From: Bretschneidera sinensis
Lineage: Eukaryota > Streptophyta > Magnoliopsida > Brassicales > Akaniaceae
DNA length: 64,000 nt
Assembly (NCBI GenBank): GCA_023935145.1
Contig: CM043700.1
Span: 100,916,400 to 100,980,399 of the forward strand
Direction: 5' to 3'
Shown: piece by piece, positions 46,513 to 57,604 of the stretch
Layout: each line of letters begins with the position of its first letter
Position numbering within the stretch: position 1 is the first letter of the stretch
Notes under the pieces: model-generated
What the model was told of the DNA's origin: nothing
The model's database searches: none
The model's input: only the letters and a program-made list of their open reading frames with translations
Program-made: the position numbers and the translations under genes

Positions 46513-48022
46513 TGATTACACCCAAAGAGTAACGCGGTACTTGTCGTACAGTTTTGGGGTGTCGATCCCACGAAGAAACAAGTTAACTACAAGAGAAGAT
46601 GTAAATCTAAACACGAACGATAAGATCAAGTGAGAGAATCTGAATTTTGATAGTAAAGTAATATAAGAAAATTGTGTAAATAGATTGAAAATATGACGGA
46701 GACGACAAGGTTCTGGGAATCCTCCCTAGGTTTGTTGCCTTATTCCAATCTTAATTCAGTTGTTTTTATCTCGATTGCAAGTTTCACATCCCAAACATGC
46801 AATCGGTAAATATTCAATCATAGAACATATATAAACCTTGATGTAATTGCTTATGAAGTACTTTTTACTTTTGATTCAAGCACACACGACCTATCCTATA
46901 GGTTTATCAAGAAATGACAATATATCTCTATGATAATATTGCAGTAATGGACAAACCTAAAAGATAAATCTACTGGACTTAATCACATCCAAACAACTTG
47001 ACATAAGAAGAGCTTATGGAGAGGAAGTATGCAATCATCGGGTTAAGAAAATCTAAAATAAGAAGAACATACAGTGCAGCTGTCACATGAACCTTAATTC
47101 TTCTTGTTTAAGCAAAGAATAAATCATAAAAAATGTTTAGCAATAAATCCAAATTACAATTGAATTAAGAAAGGAAAATAAGAACAACTACACCTAGGGA
47201 TTCATCCCTTCGCCTTGCTTGGAGATTAGTTGGCCATGGGGGAGAGTGTGATAGCCTCTCTTGAGTTTTCTAACCTTTGATTGCTCCCCCTCTCTTCAAC
47301 CCTAAGTTATCTATTTATAGTACAAGGGTCCAAGGGTGTTTTTGGGTTTAATCTATTGCTAAAACCCTAATTAAGTTCAGACTCGGAGATGGGAAAAATG
47401 TGTGCGCGTTGTGGCACAGGCTGAGGGATGCTGCGGCACTTGCCTTCCACTTGGTTGGGTATTTCCTTGGTGCTGCGGCATGGGCTGAGAGATGCTACGG
47501 AACTTGTCTTCCACTTGGTTGGGTAGTTCTTGGGTGCTGCAGCATAGGCTGAGGGATGCCGCAGCATAGGCTGATGCTGTTTTGGAGGCCTGACCTTTGT
47601 CTACTAAAACTGCCATAACTTTCTCTAGAAAAATCATTTTTACGAGCCGTAAAATTCTCCAGAAAACAGACTTCTGGATCGTTCTAAGAATATATTGCTC
47701 ATCTCCTGGTTCTTCTGCATCAATTTAGTTTTAATTTTCAAAAATGATTGATCTGTGCGGGTAATTTTGGCAATTTAGTGAAACTCCTTTCCAAGTGTTT
47801 GTGAACCTTCACTCTGGTGTTCATCGAGTCATTGTGCTTCAAGGAATGATAGCTTTTCCATCTCTTTTGATCTTAAAGTACCTGAAAACGCATTGAAATA
47901 GATCAATGATCCAAGAATGACACTTTAGTGTTGTTAAGATATAAAAGTGCAATTCAAACCTAGATTAACCCTAAAATGCTAACAATTAAGTATTGTAAAG
48001 ATGCGTTTTATGACTCTCATCA
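46513..48022 (-). repeat. Element E 5' LTR
   Basis: 1,510 bp, TGATTACACCC to CTCTCATCA, aligning with 40575-42095. U3 64-bp repeats at 47419-47575. Confidence 0.93.
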
Positions 48023-48027
48023 AACCA

Positions 48028-48193
48028 CTAAAAACTAAGTTTGCACTTTGTATTCCTTTAACTCTTTTACCTAAAGCACATTACTTATTTATACGCTTGT
48101 GCATTTAACTGTTTTTATAAACTTGCGAGTAATTAGTGAAAGTTTTTAAAAACCAAATTCATCCCCCCTCTTGGATTAGAACCTCAGTCTACA
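48028..48193 (+). repeat. C3 5' LTR, right part
   Basis: Continues the C3 LTR after E and ends CTCAGTCTACA, matching 56932-57096 of the 3' LTR. Confidence 0.92.
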
Positions 48194-48195
48194 AT

Positions 48196-48207
48196 TGGTA
48201 TCAGAGC
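48196..48207 (+). other. C3 primer binding site (initiator Met tRNA)
   Basis: TGGTATCAGAGC, the canonical plant copia site for initiator tRNA-Met, 2 nt after the LTR. Confidence 0.95.
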
Positions 48208-48248
48208 CTTGTTCTCAATTTCAAGCTTAAAATCCTTGAGTTGATCCG

Positions 48249-49468
48249 ATGGCATCGAATAGCTATTCTGAGGGACATTCCTACAGTAGGCCTCCCTTGT
48301 TCAATGGCTCCAACTATAACTATTCGAAAAACATGATGAAAATCTTTGTCGAAGGACAAGATTATAATCTATGGAGAGTCATTGAGGAAGAACCTAGAAT
48401 TCTCACAAAGGAAATAACTATTGGAGAAATCAATCATACAATGCCTAAACTCAAAACCAAGTTCAATTATGAGGATTGTAGAATGATGTCTCTCAATAGT
48501 AGAGCCACAAGCATTTTACATTATGCTTTAGATATTTCAGAATATAATAAAATTTTCGCATGTGTTTCGGCTAAGGAGATTTGGGATAAACTGCAAGTTA
48601 CATATGAAGGAAATAGTGAGATTAAAAAAAAAAAAATTTATATGCTAGTATCCGAATATGAATCTTTTAAAATGTCTCCGAACGAAATAATTTTTCAAAT
48701 GCACTCACGTTTCATAACTATTGTTAACTGTTTGAAGCTTCTTGGTAGGAACATTGAGGAGTTTGAACTAACAAGAAAAATCTTAAGATCTTTGCCACCC
48801 ACTTGGAAAGCAAAGAAGACGGCCATCATGGAGGCCAAAGATCTCGACAAACTTGACGTTGAAACACTTCTCAGATCATTATTTTCATACGAGATGGAAG
48901 AAATGAATCCCATTATCAATGATGTGAGAAGAAGAAAAAGATGATTGCTCTCAAAGCCTCTACGAGCAACAAAGAAGAAGAAACAGAAGAAGAAGTGGAG
49001 AGCAACGAAGAAGATGGTGAGATGGCTTTAATCACCTAACGGTTTCACAGATTCTTGAAGAAAAGCAAGAAACTGTACACAAAGGATCTCACTTCAAAAA
49101 GAGAACCACTTGTGTGTTATGGATGCAAAAAGCCCGATCACATCAAGGTCGATTGTACAGCTATAAGCAAACCATATAAGAGCTTTAAAAAGAAAGCTAT
49201 GATTGCAACCACTTGGAGTGATGACAAAAAAGAAGACTCCTCGAATAAAGAGATCGGATAAGAGGAGATTACTAACCTATGTCTTTTGGCAATCGATGAT
49301 GAAAATGAGGTATCGACTTCTCCCTCTTCAAAAAATAACATTGTTAGTAGTAGTGAAGAATTGATAGAAGTCATAAATGAAATGCATGAAGAATTGAAGA
49401 AATTCAATTCTAGAAACACCATTCTTAAAAAGGAGGTGTCATCTCTTTCGAAGAGATGGTGGGCTTGA
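48249..49468 (+). pseudogene. gag: C3 gag
   Basis: Starts at ATG 48249 (MASNSYSEG). The capsid part (231 codons) holds the copia UBN2-type segments: LWRVIEEE, AKEIWDKLQVTYEG, FQMHSRFITIVNCLKLLG, ILRSLPPTWKAKKTAIMEAKDL. Frameshift or stop near 48944 and a stop at 49038. Further on is the zinc knuckle CYGCKKPDHIKVDC (C-X2-C-X4-H-X4-C, 49115-49156). An acidic, Ser-rich, coiled-coil-like tail runs to about 49468. Broken by stops near 48944, 49038, 49261 and 49468. Confidence 0.85.
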
Positions 49469-49699
49469 AAGAGGAAAAAAAACTATCTTCATTGCTTTAT
49501 GATTCTTCTCAAGATTTTCTCAAAGATGAAAATGAAAACTTAAAGAAGAAGATAATATAATTGAATGGCATGATATCTAGACTCATACTTTGAAAATAAA
49601 AGCATAATGAAGTGCTATCTTGCCAAAGATTAAATGGAGGAAAATCTAGGTTAGGTTATTCTCCATTAGGCAAGGAAAAATCGAAAAAATGGCTTATTC

Positions 49700-50311
49700 A
49701 TGAAAGCATCATGTGTGAATGAAGCCTCTACTTTAAAGACCACTAGCAAGGTCAAAAGCATTCCCTCAATGAATGCTAGTAGGTCAAGAAATACTAATTC
49801 TAATGCATATACAAGAATGAAGCATCCTAGAAATACTCATGCTTATATGTATGCTCACTCAAGAAATGCTTGTACGCATCCTAGGATTGACCATCATGTG
49901 CATCCTAGAAAAAATATGTATAATCAAAACTTGAACACTGCACAAGCATATCCTAGGAATTATTATCATGGTTATTCTAAAAATAATATGCATATTCATA
50001 ATAATGCAAGCAAGTATCCTAGAAATCATCATCATACATTTCCTAGAAATGACATGCATATTCCTCACAATGGAAACATGTATCCTAGGAATTATTATCC
50101 AAAGAATTATAGACATGCACAACTAAGTCATCCTAGAAAATTCAATAACTATTATCCTAGGATTGGGCATCATCAACATGTCTATAGAACACCATATGTT
50201 GTTAAGAAAGTACGGGTCCCAAAAGGAACCGTATTTTTTAGGACAAAACCCGAAGGACCCAAAAAATTTCGGGTACCTAAAAGTGGAATTATGTATCCTT
50301 GTGTGATGTAG
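49700..50311 (+). pseudogene. C3 gag-PR linker rich in HPRN/YPRN repeats
   Basis: An open stretch of 203 codons with about a dozen loose repeats of (H/Y)PRN or (H/Y)PRK separated by His, Tyr and Asn runs. It is followed by a basic segment VKKVRVPKGTVFF. It lies between the gag tail and protease. The repeats come from a repeated DNA word CATCCTAGAAAT or TATCCTAGGAAT. Possibly an RNA-binding spacer; function unknown. Confidence 0.6.
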
Positions 50312-50334
50312 ATATATTTCCACACCAAATAAAA

Positions 50335-53300
50335 AGGTAACTGTTGGTACCTTGATAGTGGATGCTCAAAGCATATAACCAGTGATAGAAGTGTATTCAA
50401 AGAGCTAACTCTAAGAGATGGCGGACATGTCACCATTAGAGACAACACAAAAATAAAGATCATTAGACATAGAAAAGTTGGTAATGATTTCTCAACTGTA
50501 GATAATGTATTACTAGTACAAGACCTTAAGCCAAATCTACTAAGTATTAGTCAACTATGTGACAAAGGCAACAAAGTCATATTTGAAACCTCTCATTGTC
50601 AAGTTATAGACATTAAGAGTAACAAGATCAAGTTTGTTGGTCATAGACATGAAAATATCTATATAGTTGATTTAAAATCCTTGCATTCGAAAAATAAAAA
50701 CTGTTTTCCTACATTTAGTGAAAACCCATGGCTATGGCATAGAAGGCTTGGTCATGTAAACATGAATTTTCTTAAAATCATTTCAAGAAAAGATTTAGTC
50801 ATTGGACTTTCGAAAATCAAATTTGAAAAAGACAAAGTATGTGATGCTTGTCAAATAGGAAAACAAACTAGGATTTCTTTTAAGTTAAAGAATGTAGTCT
50901 CAACTACTAGACCATTGGAACTTTTGCATATGGACTTATTTGGTCCAATAAGTACCATTAGTTTAGGTGGCCATCAATATGCTCTTGTTATTGTTGATGA
51001 CTATTCAAGATATACCTTTGTTATCTTTATTGCTTCTAAGGATGAAGCTTATAAAGGATTTGAAAATTTTTGCAAAAAGGTTCAAAATGAAAAAAAGATT
51101 TCTATTTCAAGCATTAGAAGTGATCATGGAAAAGAATTCAAAAACTAAAGCTTTTCAAAATTTTGTGATGAAAATGGAATTGATAACAACTTTTCAGCTC
51201 CTAGAACTCCTCAACAAAATGGAGTTGTTGAGAGGAAAAATAGAGTTTTAGAAGAATTTGCAAGAACAATGCTTTGTGAAAATAGCTTACCAAAATACTT
51301 TTGGGCAGAAGTAGTAAACACTTTTTGCTATATCGTGAATAGAATTTTAATTAGGCCCTTACTTAACAAAACTCCGTATGAATTATGGAAAGGTAGAAAG
51401 CCTAATATTTCCTATTTTCATACATTTGGTTGTAAATGCTTTATCCTAAATAACAATAAAACTAACTTGGGTAAATTTGACTCAAAGACTGACGAGGGGA
51501 TATTCTTAGGATATTCAACCTCTAGTAAAGCTTATAGGGTCTTCAATAAGAGAACTCTAGTGGTAGAAGAATCAGTACATGTAGCCCTTGATGAGTCTAA
51601 CCCAATTATTAGTAGAGAAATTTCTTTCAATGATGATGTAGATTTGGTTCTAAGAACGGAGACGCATACTCCCATTATTGACCCAAATGAGAGACCACCT
51701 CAAATGAATCAAGAGATGGAAACTCTCAAATTGGACCAACCATCTACAAGTCAATAAGAAGATAGTCTTCCCAAATATTGGAGGAATGTAAATTATCACC
51801 CAATTGATCAAGTGATTGGTGATCCTTCACAAGGGGTAAGAACTCGTTTCTCTATTAGAAACATTTACAAGTATGTAGCCTATTTGTCTCAAATAAAACC
51901 TAAAACATTTGTAGAAGCCGAGAAGGATAATGATTGAATAATTGCCATGCAAGAAGAAATAAATCAATTTGAAAGAAAAAATGTATGGAATTTAGTTCCT
52001 AGACCAAATAATCACACAATAATAGGAACTAAATGGGTATTTAGAAATAAGATGGATGAAAATGGAATAGTGACTAGAAATAAGGCTAGACTAGTTGCTA
52101 AGTGATATAATCAAGAAGAAGGAATAGACTTTGATGAGACCTATGTTCCTATAACAAGATTAGAAGCTATTCGAATGTTATTAGCCTTTGCATGCTTTAA
52201 TATTTTTAAATTATTTCAAATGGATGTAAAAAGTGCCTTTTTAAATGGCTTTATAGAAGAAGAGTTATATGTTTAGCAACCTCTTGGATTTGAGCATCCT
52301 AGTCTTCCAAATCATGTCCACAAGCTTTCTAAAACTCTATATAGGTAGAAGCAAGCTCCAAGATCATGGTATGAAAGACTAAGTAAATTTTTTATTGATA
52401 ATAATTTTATAAGAGGAAAAATAGACACAACCTTCTTCATAAAAACTCACAAAAACGACACTCTACTAGTCTAAATATATGTTGATAATATTATAATTGG
52501 TGCTACTAATGAATCTATGTGTCAAGAGTTTTCCAAGTGCATGCAAGGTCAATTTGAAATAAGCATAATGGGAGAGCTTACGTACTTCCTTGGACTTCAA
52601 ATTAAACAATTGAAAGAAAGTATCTTCATCAATCAATCAAAATACACCAAAGACCTACTAAAGAGGTTTGGGATTGAAAGCTCAAAGCCACTTGGTACTC
52701 CTATTAGCACATCTACAAAACTTGATCTTGATGAAGGAGGTAAGTGTGTAGACACTAAATATTATAGAAGCATGATAGAAGCTTTAATTTATTAAACTGC
52801 AAGTAGACCTGATATAATGTTCAGTGTATGCATGTGTGCTAGATTTCAGGCTAATCCAAAGGAATCATATGTAATTGCAGTAAAAAGAATCCTTAGATAT
52901 CTACAAGGAACTCAAACCCCAGGATTATGGTACTCTAGAGATTCATCTTTTGAGCTTGTAGTATATTCAGATGCTGACTTTGCAGGGTGTAGGTTAGATA
53001 GAAAAAGCACAAGTAGAACATGCCAATTCTTAGGAGCAATGTTAACCTCTTGGTTCTCCAAGAAACAAAACTCCGTTGCACTATCAACCGCCAAGGCAGA
53101 ATACATAGTACCTGGAAGTTGTTGTGCTAAGTATTGTGGATGAAACAACAACTAGCAAGCTATGGTATTAACTTTAAAAGTATCCCAATACATTGAAATA
53201 ATACAAGTTCTATCAATTTAACCAAAAACCCTATTCAGCACTCTAGAACCAAACACATAGAAAGTAGACATCATTTCTTAAGAGACCATGCTAAAAAAGG

Positions 53301-53495
53301 TGATATAAGACTAGAATTCATACCTTCAGAAGATCAAATAGCTAGCATTCTTACAAAACCTTTAAGTGAAGCTAGTTTTTGTAAAATTAGACTGTTAATA
53401 GGATTATTAGATTATGACAAACTGTATGCCAAATTGCATCATCTTTCATTATTTAAATACTTGACATCTAGTGAATTGGTATTAAACATTATTTA
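50335..53495 (+). pseudogene. pol: C3 pol (PR, IN, RT, RNase H)
   Basis: Protease with WYLDSGCSKHIT (catalytic Asp at 50354-50356). Integrase zinc region HRRLGHVN with CDACQIGK, core LLHMDLFGPIS, IRSDHGKEF and PQQNGVVERKNR, so D, D and E are present, but a TAA follows KEFKN at about 51146. The Sirevirus-like C-terminal block DEGIFLGYSTSSKAYRVFNKRTLVVEES follows. RT carries [13 protein letters not shown] and [14 protein letters not shown]. Its catalytic motif reads YVDN (near 52480), the second Asp changed to Asn. RNase H has VYSDADFAGCRLDRKST and STAKAEYI. More than eight in-frame stops interrupt RT and RNase H. Confidence 0.9.
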
Positions 53496-53572
53496 ATATT
53501 TCCCTCACTCAAGATGGCATAGATAAACAAATTTCATGCTAAGACTCTAAACTGAAAGTTTTCTTTTAAGGG

Positions 53573-53774
53573 TCCAATCAACTAGTAAGTCTATCCCAGT
53601 CGATTGATAACTCACTGTTTATCTACCCAGTCGACTGGTATATTTCTTCCAGTTTACCCATTTGACTGGTGTCCCGACCCAGTCAACTGGTATATTAAAA
53701 ATTCCTAAATCTGTAAAGGACTCAATCGATTGGTGCCCTAACCTAGTCGACTGGTATTACGATTCTATAAATAG
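53573..53774 (+). promoter_or_regulatory. C3 internal word array with TATA box before the extra ORF
   Basis: Seven words of the C3 type lie at 53573-53755, for example CCCAGTCGACTGGT at 53626-53639 with a perfect 12-bp palindrome at 53627-53638. They end 11 bp before TATAAATAG (53766-53774). The ATG of the extra ORF is about 210 bp downstream. The arrangement copies the U3 of the same element (word array, then TATA). An internal promoter is the simplest reading, but it is inferred. Confidence 0.6.
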
Positions 53775-53985
53775 TCTCTTCAGATTTTTCAGTTTTCACG
53801 CCATTTTTGCAAACCCTAAGCTTTCTCTCTCTAGAAAATCTCATCATTCTGACCAAAATCTCACCAAAACACTCCATAAACGCCTTGATCTCATCCTCCA
53901 TATCACTTATTTCAACTTTCCACGGTTGAAATTTCCTTTTTTTGCCAAAATCTCTCACTCTTCCCAAAAACACTTTTCTTCCACA

Positions 53986-55235
53986 ATGTCTAAAAGAATC
54001 TGTATCAAAACCACAATTGGGGGACCTCATGCGCCTACTAGGCCTAGGTCCAGGAAATCTATGGCACCAGACTCCAAAGGAAAAGGATTAGTGGGCTCCT
54101 CGAGCAAAAAGGAGAGGACAGAGCTCGACGACTCTCTGTTTTCCAATCTCGCCGCAAAAGAGAGGTATACCACTATCATCTATAATAAAAAGATCATGAC
54201 GGGTAGATTTGTTAATTTGAATCTATTAGTCATGCTAACTTTGATATTCTACCTCCTTTTGAGGCAATACACTTGACCTCACTGGTCAAGATTCACCAAA
54301 AATTTTACCCACGCCTGATTCACCAATTCTATGCGAACTTGTGAAACCTAATCCGCTAGCTCATCGGTTAAGAACCAATGTGATGGGTGTGGAGTTCGAG
54401 GTTAACACTGACCTTCTGATGAGTATTTTAAGGATCCTTGTGGGAGGGATCCAATGGAGTCTTGATGGATGGCCAGAAAACTTCGATTACAAGGAGGCCT
54501 ATCAGATCGTTAGGGGTGACCCTATCTATATCTTTCGACCCACTACATTTCACACGTAGGGACATGCCCCTCAACTCAAAGTTGTTCAACCTCATTGTGA
54601 GTTGGACCATTCATTCGAGACTTGGGAGTAGGGGCTATCTTTCAAAGATAGATGTGGTATTGATTTGGTGTCTTAAAACTGGACACCACTTCAATATCTA
54701 CCCCTTACTACTCTCCAACATGATAAACAGCGAAGCTAATAACTTTGGGTGCCTTCCCTATGGGATGCTCATCACCATCATCCTCCAACACTTTCGAGTT
54801 CCTCTCCTTGCCTCCGAGGCTCAGAACATCGACCCCAAAGACATAATCAATGTCTTCTCTTTGAAAAAGATGGGATGCACAGTCCGAGATGGGATGATCT
54901 ATTCTAAGGCCGGGAAGAACATCAGGATTGACGAGGATGATAGCAGCGATGATGATGATGAGGGTCCAGATGCTGCAACCCCTGCTATAAATGATCGAGC
55001 ATAACTTCATGATGGGTCTAATGCTGGTCCAGCTGGATACAGTGATCTTCTCCAGGCCATTACAAGCCTCTAGCTATCTATATAGTCTGGGTTCCAGAGC
55101 TTGAGCTCATCTGTAGACGCCATACATCATGACCTCCGCTCCCTCAGAGATGACTTCGAGCTACACCGAGAGCATACAGAGGGTTCCTTGTCTGAGCTTC
55201 GGGATCTTATATGAGACAACTCTAATTATCTCGCT
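53986..55235 (+). pseudogene. C3 extra ORF (env-like, plant transposon protein domain)
   Basis: Starts MSKRICIKTT at 53986. The N-terminus is basic and Ser-rich. After a frameshift near 54250 come HQFYANLV and NVMGVEFEVNTDLLMSIL. After a second shift near 54550 come LVSWTIHSRLG-like sequence, SKIDVVLIWCL, LLLSNMINS and CLPYGMLITIIL. An acidic run (DEDDSSDDDDEG) and a coiled-coil-like C-terminus (LRSLRDDFELHREH) follow. Homologous to 2729-3856 of RE1 and 57605-58640 of C2. In Sireviruses an ORF at this place has been called env-like; I see no convincing signal peptide or membrane anchor. Confidence 0.7.
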
Positions 55236-55911
55236 CACTGAGTTGCCTTTTGTTATGTTATTCAGTTGCATATATAGCTTTTAGTTGTTTTTGGCACGAA
55301 CATCACTTTATCATACTTTTTAGTTTTCATTTTCGGCTCTTAGAAGCCCGTGATGTATTGATATTTTCTTTATATGACTATATTTCATGTTTACATTATG
55401 ATTCCTATACTTGCTTTACTTTTACACAATATGTTTACTTCAGGTAAATCCTTCTTTGCTCGGATATATGCTTTAACTACTTATGCACGACTAGAAACTT
55501 CCGGTTCATTTCGGGAAGTCTTCTAGCTATGAATTATGCCAAATTTTCGTATAAAAGTTTGTCTATGCATTATCTTAATGTCTATAGTGTCTATGTGGCT
55601 TATTTTTTGGTTTACTACCCGCTTTTCTCCTGTTGTCAAAATGGGGGAGAAAAATGAGAAATAGAGAAGTATAACAGTAAACTTAAATAGTGCATATATT
55701 TAGGGGGAGCATTGCTCTGAAGAACTTATTGAATATAAGACTATATGTTGAGTTACTTGGTTAGGTTAATTATAAACTATTTAAACTTTTTACAGGTTGG
55801 TTTTATTCAAAAAACATAGGAAACTCTGCCCAATTTTTTCTAAAAACCCAACACTTAGTGTTTAAAACTGTTTTCTCTCATTAGTTTTGTCATCATCACA
55901 ATGGGGGAGAT
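55236..55911 (+). other. C3 3' untranslated region with repeated polypurine tracts
   Basis: No ORF of note. Three purine runs: AAAATGGGGGAGAAAAATGAG near 55637 (shown in part), TAGGGGGAGCATTG near 55700, and the terminal CACAATGGGGGAGAT at 55897-55911 after TTTTGTCATCATCA. Several polypurine tracts before the 3' LTR are a known Sirevirus feature. Confidence 0.75.
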
Positions 55912-57096
55912 AGTTGACCCTCATCTAAATTTTAATTATGACAAAACACTACTCTAATTGTACTAATAGTGTTATCTAAGTATTTTAAATAGTAAAAACA
56001 CACAGCCAAGAATCAAGATGCAAGAACTCAGCCCGAATCAGACACCAAGTCAAGACAGAAGATCTACTATAGGCATAATGTATTGAAACAAGTTGTAAAT
56101 CTCGTTTGTTTAGGTAACTAGCTTTTCTTATGGCTATTTTTGTAAAAGAATTTTTACAAAAACTATTTATTCAAACGCTTCTAAGTTAAAAACATTTCAA
56201 ACATGAAAAACTGGGTTGAAGGGCAACCCAGTCGATTGGATCCTTATACCAGACGACTGGGATATGGGACAGTAAGTCCCCAATCAACTGGGTGATCTAT
56301 ACCAGTCGATTGGCATCTCGTACAGTATATGCCCAGTCAACTGGTACTAATGACCCAGTCAACTGGTACTCTTCACAGCCTTAAAAAGTGAGACTTTTCA
56401 CTTGACCCAATTGACTGGGTCTTACCCAGTCGACTAGTAATTCGAAAAATATGACCATTAAGACACCGGACTTGAGCATTTAATGCACCAAAATGTACCA
56501 AGTCAGTATCAAATGGCTATATTAATTCAAGGCTATATAAACCCACTCTAATGAGCATTTAAGAAAAGAAGATTACACATTCAATTGAGTTTTTGCTCAT
56601 TAATACACAAAAGCTTTGAAACATTTATTGTTGAGCCATTCTTCACGCTTTACTTTGAAAGAGAGATATTGTTCAGTTGTAAAAGCATTCATTGTTGTCT
56701 CTCTACCATTTAATTTACAGCAACTCATATTTATTGTAAAGGGATTAACTTCCGAAAGGAAGAGATTAGTTTCCGACAGGAAGGGATAAGCTTCCAAGTG
56801 GAAGAGATTATTTGTAAGGTTTTTGCAACACCCATGAAGTTGTACGACTAAAAGTTTTAGTGGATCACTTCAAGGAGATTCCTTGAAGAGAGTGGACATA
56901 GGCTCGGAACGAATTCGATATTGTAGAACCACTATAAAATAAGTTTGCACTTTCTATTCCTTAAACTATTTTACTTAAAGCACATTACTTGTTTATACGC
57001 TTGTGCATTTAACTGTTTTTATAAACTTACGAGTAATTAGTGAAAGTTTTTAAAAACCCAATTCACTCCCTTCTTGGATTGGAACCTCAGTCTACT
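55912..57096 (+). repeat. C3 3' LTR
   Basis: Aligns with the two parts of the 5' LTR. The first and last bases have mutated (AGTTGACCC start, TCTACT end). U3 words lie at 56227-56438, eight units against seven in the 5' LTR, with TATATAAA at 56534-56541. The sequence GAACCACTATAAAAT shows the site E occupies in the other LTR without the insertion. Confidence 0.92.
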
Positions 57097-57280
57097 GAAT
57101 GAAATTAGAAATGAGAAATTATGTTTGATTTTTCTTTAATTTTATTTGCATTCATCATTTACTTGATTTTCCATTGAATGAGCAAAGATTGGTTTTTAAT
57201 TTAATGTCCTTTCACTCAAAAATGGCATAAAGTAATTCATTATTGCGAGATTTTCACCAAACTTGAGTTTCTGCTTGTTT

Positions 57281-57421
57281 GACAGTTGATTGTCTATCTT
57301 TCACAATCGACTGCCTTAAGGTTCTGTCAATTAAACATAAACTTTTGACAGTCGACTATCCTTCAATTCTTTCAGTTTTAAAAATCACAGTCGATTGTCT
57401 TTCTTTTCAATATATATATAT
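57281..57421 (+). promoter_or_regulatory. C2 internal word array with TATA box
   Basis: Words of the type ACAGTCGACTGT at 57281-57294, 57302-57315, 57347-57360 and 57386-57399. Twelve bp later comes TATATATATA (57411-57420). The ATG of the C2 extra ORF is at 57605. Same order and spacing as in C3, with a different word. Confidence 0.55.
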
Positions 57422-57604
57422 CTTCATTTTTCCCAAATTTCCTAAACTTCTCTCAACCCTTGTCGCGCCCTAAGTTTCTCTCTCATTCAATTTTCCCATT
57501 TTCATCTCAAATCACCCACAAATCTTCACTCATCCTTTTTTTTTTCTTTCAAAAAACTCATTCTCTTCACTTTTTCACTTGTCATACTCTTTGTTTCTCG
57601 CAAA

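Larger units (their letters stand above)
40570..48027 (-). mobile_element. Element E, gypsy gag-PR element lacking RT/IN
   Basis: LTRs 40575-42095 and 46513-48022; perfect duplication aacca (40570-40574, 48023-48027) in the C3 5' LTR, and the intact 3' LTR of C3 shows the empty site. tRNA-Asp-type primer site at 46490-46507. The internal region codes only gag, protease and a short RT stub, then the 45-nt motif. Confidence 0.95.
39579..57101 (+). mobile_element. C3, full-length Sirevirus-like copia element
   Basis: LTRs at 39584-40574 plus 48028-48193 (split by E) and 55912-57096. Perfect 5-bp duplication gaatg (39579-39583, 57097-57101) inside the RNase H end of C2. Met primer site at 48196. 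Order: gag, protease, integrase, RT, RNase H, extra ORF, polypurine tracts. Without E it is about 10.06 kb, in the usual range for Sireviruses. The coding regions are all broken. Confidence 0.93.
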
